Origin: Stemphylium vesicarium
Lineage: Eukaryota; Ascomycota; Dothideomycetes; Pleosporales; Pleosporaceae
Length of the DNA: 64,000 nucleotides
Reading direction: 5' to 3'
NCBI GenBank assembly: GCA_004380135.1
Contig: QXCR01000001.1
Coordinates: 682,001-746,000, forward strand
Shown: positions 61,638-64,000 of the stretch, piece after piece
How the letters are laid out: each line of letters starts with the position of its first letter
Numbering within the stretch: the first letter of the stretch is position 1
Position numbers and translations under genes: made by a program
The notes under the pieces: model-generated
Told to the model about the DNA's origin: nothing
Seen by the model: only the letters and a program-made list of their open reading frames with translations
Databases searched by the model: none

Positions 61638-64000
61638 TTAGTCGCCATCCCACATGGGCGGCACCCACTCTTGTCCTGGGTAGCTGGTGGCCTTCATCGT
61701 CGGCTCATCGTCCTCGACGGCAGGCAACTCAAATACCGGCCTGCTGTGGCTACTTCCCCGTCTCTCCCAGCCGGGGGCGCTTCCATTGGGACTGCCATGA
61801 ACACTGCGGAGGCTGCCAACTTGCCCACCACCGGATGCGCTGCGTTCAAGCTCCCGTGCTCTTGCTCTCGCAGCTTCACGCTCTTGTCTTTCTCGTTCTC
61901 TGGCCTCGCGTTGCTCTTGTTCTCGCTGTACGCGCTCCATATGCACAAGATTTTCTTGCTGTAGGAGCTGACGGCGGAGCGATTCGGCGCCCATGTCAGA
62001 TAATGTGCGTTGAGGCGATGCAGCCATGGACGCAGGCTGCGGGTGGACTAACATTCCAATCGAAGCCTGACGCGGTCGAGAGTCTATCTGCCTTCCCCGA
62101 TCGTCGCCCATGTCCGTGATAATATTGGGTGGCCGAACCGCGTCAGGACGACTCTTGTCCATACCGTCATTAGGTAAGCCAGGGCTATCGTATGATGGTG
62201 GAGCTTCGTCGGGCACTTGCTCGTCATACTGCGGCGCCAAGTAATCGTGATCTGATGAAGACGACCTTCGGAGATGGTTTCCGCTGATCGAGTTCAGCTG
62301 CGCATCGGGAAAAGCAGGCCCCATGGGTGTATAGGGTATCTTCGGAGGTGGCAATGGAGGAGAAAGTCCGCTTGCTATAGGGTTGGACGGACTGGCCATT
62401 CCCGTCGAGTCGCGCGACATAGATAGAGGGTACGCTGCGGCTTGCGGAGACTGTTCAGAGCGTACTGATGCTGACTGATCAGGAGTCGGGTCACGATGAG
62501 GTGTGAATGACCTATCGTGATGAGGCGAAGCTGACTGCTGCGGCACATAAGGATGTGGAGAATTCCGAGGCAGAATTTCTCGGTATCCACCTCCTTGTGG
62601 ATAATTAGGTGAAGTTGCGACTGTGGATGTCACATTCTCGGGAGATGCGCGTGGTGAGGGCGATCCGGCAGCTCTTTCTGCCTGTTGTTGTTGCTGGGCA
62701 TTGAAGAGATCCTGCATATACTGCCCTTGGCGGGCTCGAACAATCTCTTGTTCAGTAGCTCCAGCTGGGAAGTTGAGGTGCCAGAGACGATCTGGTTGCT
62801 GCACCTCCGAGATACTACTCATCCTCGGTTTGTGGGTCTGTTGTACGCCAGGAGGAGGCGATGAGCTCGGCATGGCAGGAGAGTTCGAAATTGGTGATAC
62901 AATAGACGTGGTACTGGCTTCTGAGTGCGATCTGTTGTTAGGACGCACTTGAGACTGTGCGGATACTTGTGGGGAGATCGCTTGCATCCTCGGGTCGGAG
63001 TATTGTCTCCCAACATCGTTGCGTGAAGCATGTATTGGCTGGTCCTGGTGGAATGGGGACACTGGCTGCTGCTGCCGATCTAACGGAGAGATAAAAGCTC
63101 CAGAGACCTGGCTGTATGCAGCAGGTATCGGAGGTGCTTCGTATCTAGGCTCTGACAGATTAGACTCGATAGGGGGCGATATCGGTGCGACATCATGGGA
63201 GGTATCATTATAATCCAGCCCTGACATGCTGCGGGGCGTGAATGGTGGGTGTGGGCTGTTTGGTTTGTGGTGCATAGACTGAAGTGGATATTGATGCTGA
63301 TCTGGTTGCGGACCCTGAGGATCTTCACTAGATGCGCGTTGAAATGTAGATCGCTCTTGTTGTTGCATCTGCTGACGTTGGGCTAACCAGGCTTCGTGGG
63401 CCCATTGCTCGGAGGGATGGTGAGGACCTTGCTCTTGTGCTTGCTGTTGATCATAACGAACATCTCTGTAGCCGTCCTGCTCATATGGGGAAGGCTGATT
63501 CTGACGCGGGGTTTGCAGTTGTTCCGCCTGTGCTACTGCGTATGTATCTCGATCTCGAGAAGGCTCACGCTGTCTATACAGTTCGTGTTGTTGCCGTGCA
63601 GCTAACGTGGTGGCATAGGCCCCTTGTTCGCCTGAAGTATGCTCAAAATCGGGCTTATAGTAATCCCCAGAGGTGGAACGCTGGTCACCATGACGCAAGT
63701 GAGGAGGAATGCGATCGAACGAGGTACCTGGGTTTTGAGTGGAGAAACCGGCTGGAGGAGTAGCCTGTAGAGACTTTCGGTTCCTTTGTCGAGCTTGATG
63801 TTCTTCAGCTAATTGCTTTGTTCTAAGAAATGCAGAGCCTTCGTCTGGGCGCATACTTGACATCGACTGCCTAGGCGGTTGCACTTGCGGAGATGGACTT
63901 TGCGAGTACGTTTCTGGGGCGAACCGAGGCGACTCATACTTTGGACCTGCCGGTGGCATACCCTGTACAGTATGGGGCGGAAGCTGCCCAGGGGGGTAGT
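61638..64000 (-). CDS. Gln/Pro/Ser-rich protein, 5' end outside the window
   Basis: The frame runs from the right edge to the TAA at 61638-61640; it is open beyond the ATG at 63959 (upstream codons read Tyr-Pro-Pro-Gly-Gln-Leu...), so the true start is probably outside. At least 773 residues are visible, mostly disordered Gln/Pro/Ser/Arg. One short ordered segment, RLWHLNFPAGATEQEIVRAR, lies near the middle. A Glu/Arg-rich helical stretch (REQEQREARERERQEREAAR) lies near the C-terminus, and the end EWVPPMWDGD is aromatic-acidic. Such composition is typical of fungal scaffold or transcription-coactivator proteins, but no family is recognised. CAG/CAA-rich codons in polyQ areas may make repeat number variable. 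Confidence 0.65.
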   Translation of the reverse strand, partial: YPPGQLPPHTVQGMPPAGPKYESPRFAPETYSQSPSPQVQPPRQSMSSMRPDEGSAFLRTKQLAEEHQARQRNRKSLQATPPAGFSTQNPGTSFDRIPPHLRHGDQRSTSGDYYKPDFEHTSGEQGAYATTLAARQQHELYRQREPSRDRDTYAVAQAEQLQTPRQNQPSPYEQDGYRDVRYDQQQAQEQGPHHPSEQWAHEAWLAQRQQMQQQERSTFQRASSEDPQGPQPDQHQYPLQSMHHKPNSPHPPFTPRSMSGLDYNDTSHDVAPISPPIESNLSEPRYEAPPIPAAYSQVSGAFISPLDRQQQPVSPFHQDQPIHASRNDVGRQYSDPRMQAISPQVSAQSQVRPNNRSHSEASTTSIVSPISNSPAMPSSSPPPGVQQTHKPRMSSISEVQQPDRLWHLNFPAGATEQEIVRARQGQYMQDLFNAQQQQQAERAAGSPSPRASPENVTSTVATSPNYPQGGGYREILPRNSPHPYVPQQSASPHHDRSFTPHRDPTPDQSASVRSEQSPQAAAYPLSMSRDSTGMASPSNPIASGLSPPLPPPKIPYTPMGPAFPDAQLNSISGNHLRRSSSSDHDYLAPQYDEQVPDEAPPSYDSPGLPNDGMDKSRPDAVRPPNIITDMGDDRGRQIDSRPRQASIGMLVHPQPASMAASPQRTLSDMGAESLRRQLLQQENLVHMERVQREQEQREARERERQEREAARARARELERSASGGGQVGSLRSVHGSPNGSAPGWERRGSSHSRPVFELPAVEDDEPTMKATSYPGQEWVPPMWDGD

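Noticed and set aside
1..64000. Transposons, RIP-mutated blocks, CRISPR arrays, biosynthetic cluster
   Set aside because: No transposase, reverse transcriptase, terminal repeats, AT-rich mutated stretches, spaced direct repeats or backbone enzymes (PKS, NRPS, terpene synthase) are visible.

Overview
This is a eukaryotic, fungal window. Introns are short (45-68 bp, GT-AG), exons are long, genes are densely packed on both strands, and the proteins are typical of filamentous ascomycetes (Adp1-type ABCG transporter, ENA-type P-type ATPase, PHO-4/Pho89 permease, Ste6-type exporter, Rpn5, Gpi14). A dothideomycete of the Pleosporales type is my inference from overall character, not something I could test. 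I see no transposon, CRISPR array, rRNA gene or convincing tRNA gene, and no AT-rich, RIP-like block.

Layout. 0-11 kb: 3' part of a coiled-coil protein gene; an ABCG transporter with an EGF-like ectodomain (minus), divergent from a PLP aminotransferase (plus); a small conserved-looking protein; then a divergent mitochondrial pair, a two-TM membrane protein (minus) and Pdx1, the E3-binding subunit of pyruvate dehydrogenase (plus). 11-22 kb: a sodium/pH block with an ENA-type Na+/K+ P-ATPase (minus), a divergent CPA2-type cation/proton antiporter (plus), an ICMT-like membrane methyltransferase (minus) and a Na+/phosphate symporter of the Pho89 type (minus). The ENA/antiporter intergenic region carries a dense group of PacC-type hexamers and one calcineurin-response-element match. 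23-30 kb: aspartate/glutamate mitochondrial carrier, then a C2H2 transcription factor. 30-36 kb: three consecutive unrecognised low-complexity ORFs, the most accessory-looking part of the window.

36-48 kb: proteasome lid subunit Rpn5; an FSH1-type serine hydrolase; a large BRCT protein with basic, acidic and 23-residue repeat regions; a WDR6/Rtt10 WD40 protein; and, from a 186-bp shared promoter, PBDC1 (yeast YPL225W, the eEF1A chaperone family). 48-64 kb: a full-length Ste6-like ABC exporter, a PIN-like domain protein with an RG-rich tail, TRAX with an 18-nt micro-exon, the GPI mannosyltransferase Gpi14/PIG-M, two unrecognised small proteins, and a Gln/Pro-rich protein that runs off the right edge.

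Most genes are ordinary housekeeping loci. The points most worth following are the ion/pH neighbourhood with its promoter motifs, the repeat-containing BRCT protein, the WDR6/PBDC1 divergent pair with a duplicated 11-mer, the tandem 3' splice sites whose alternative use hits a stop codon at once, and the unusual insert in the second ATPase domain of the Ste6-like protein. All exon boundaries were read by eye from splice consensus and reading-frame continuity and have not been checked against transcripts.
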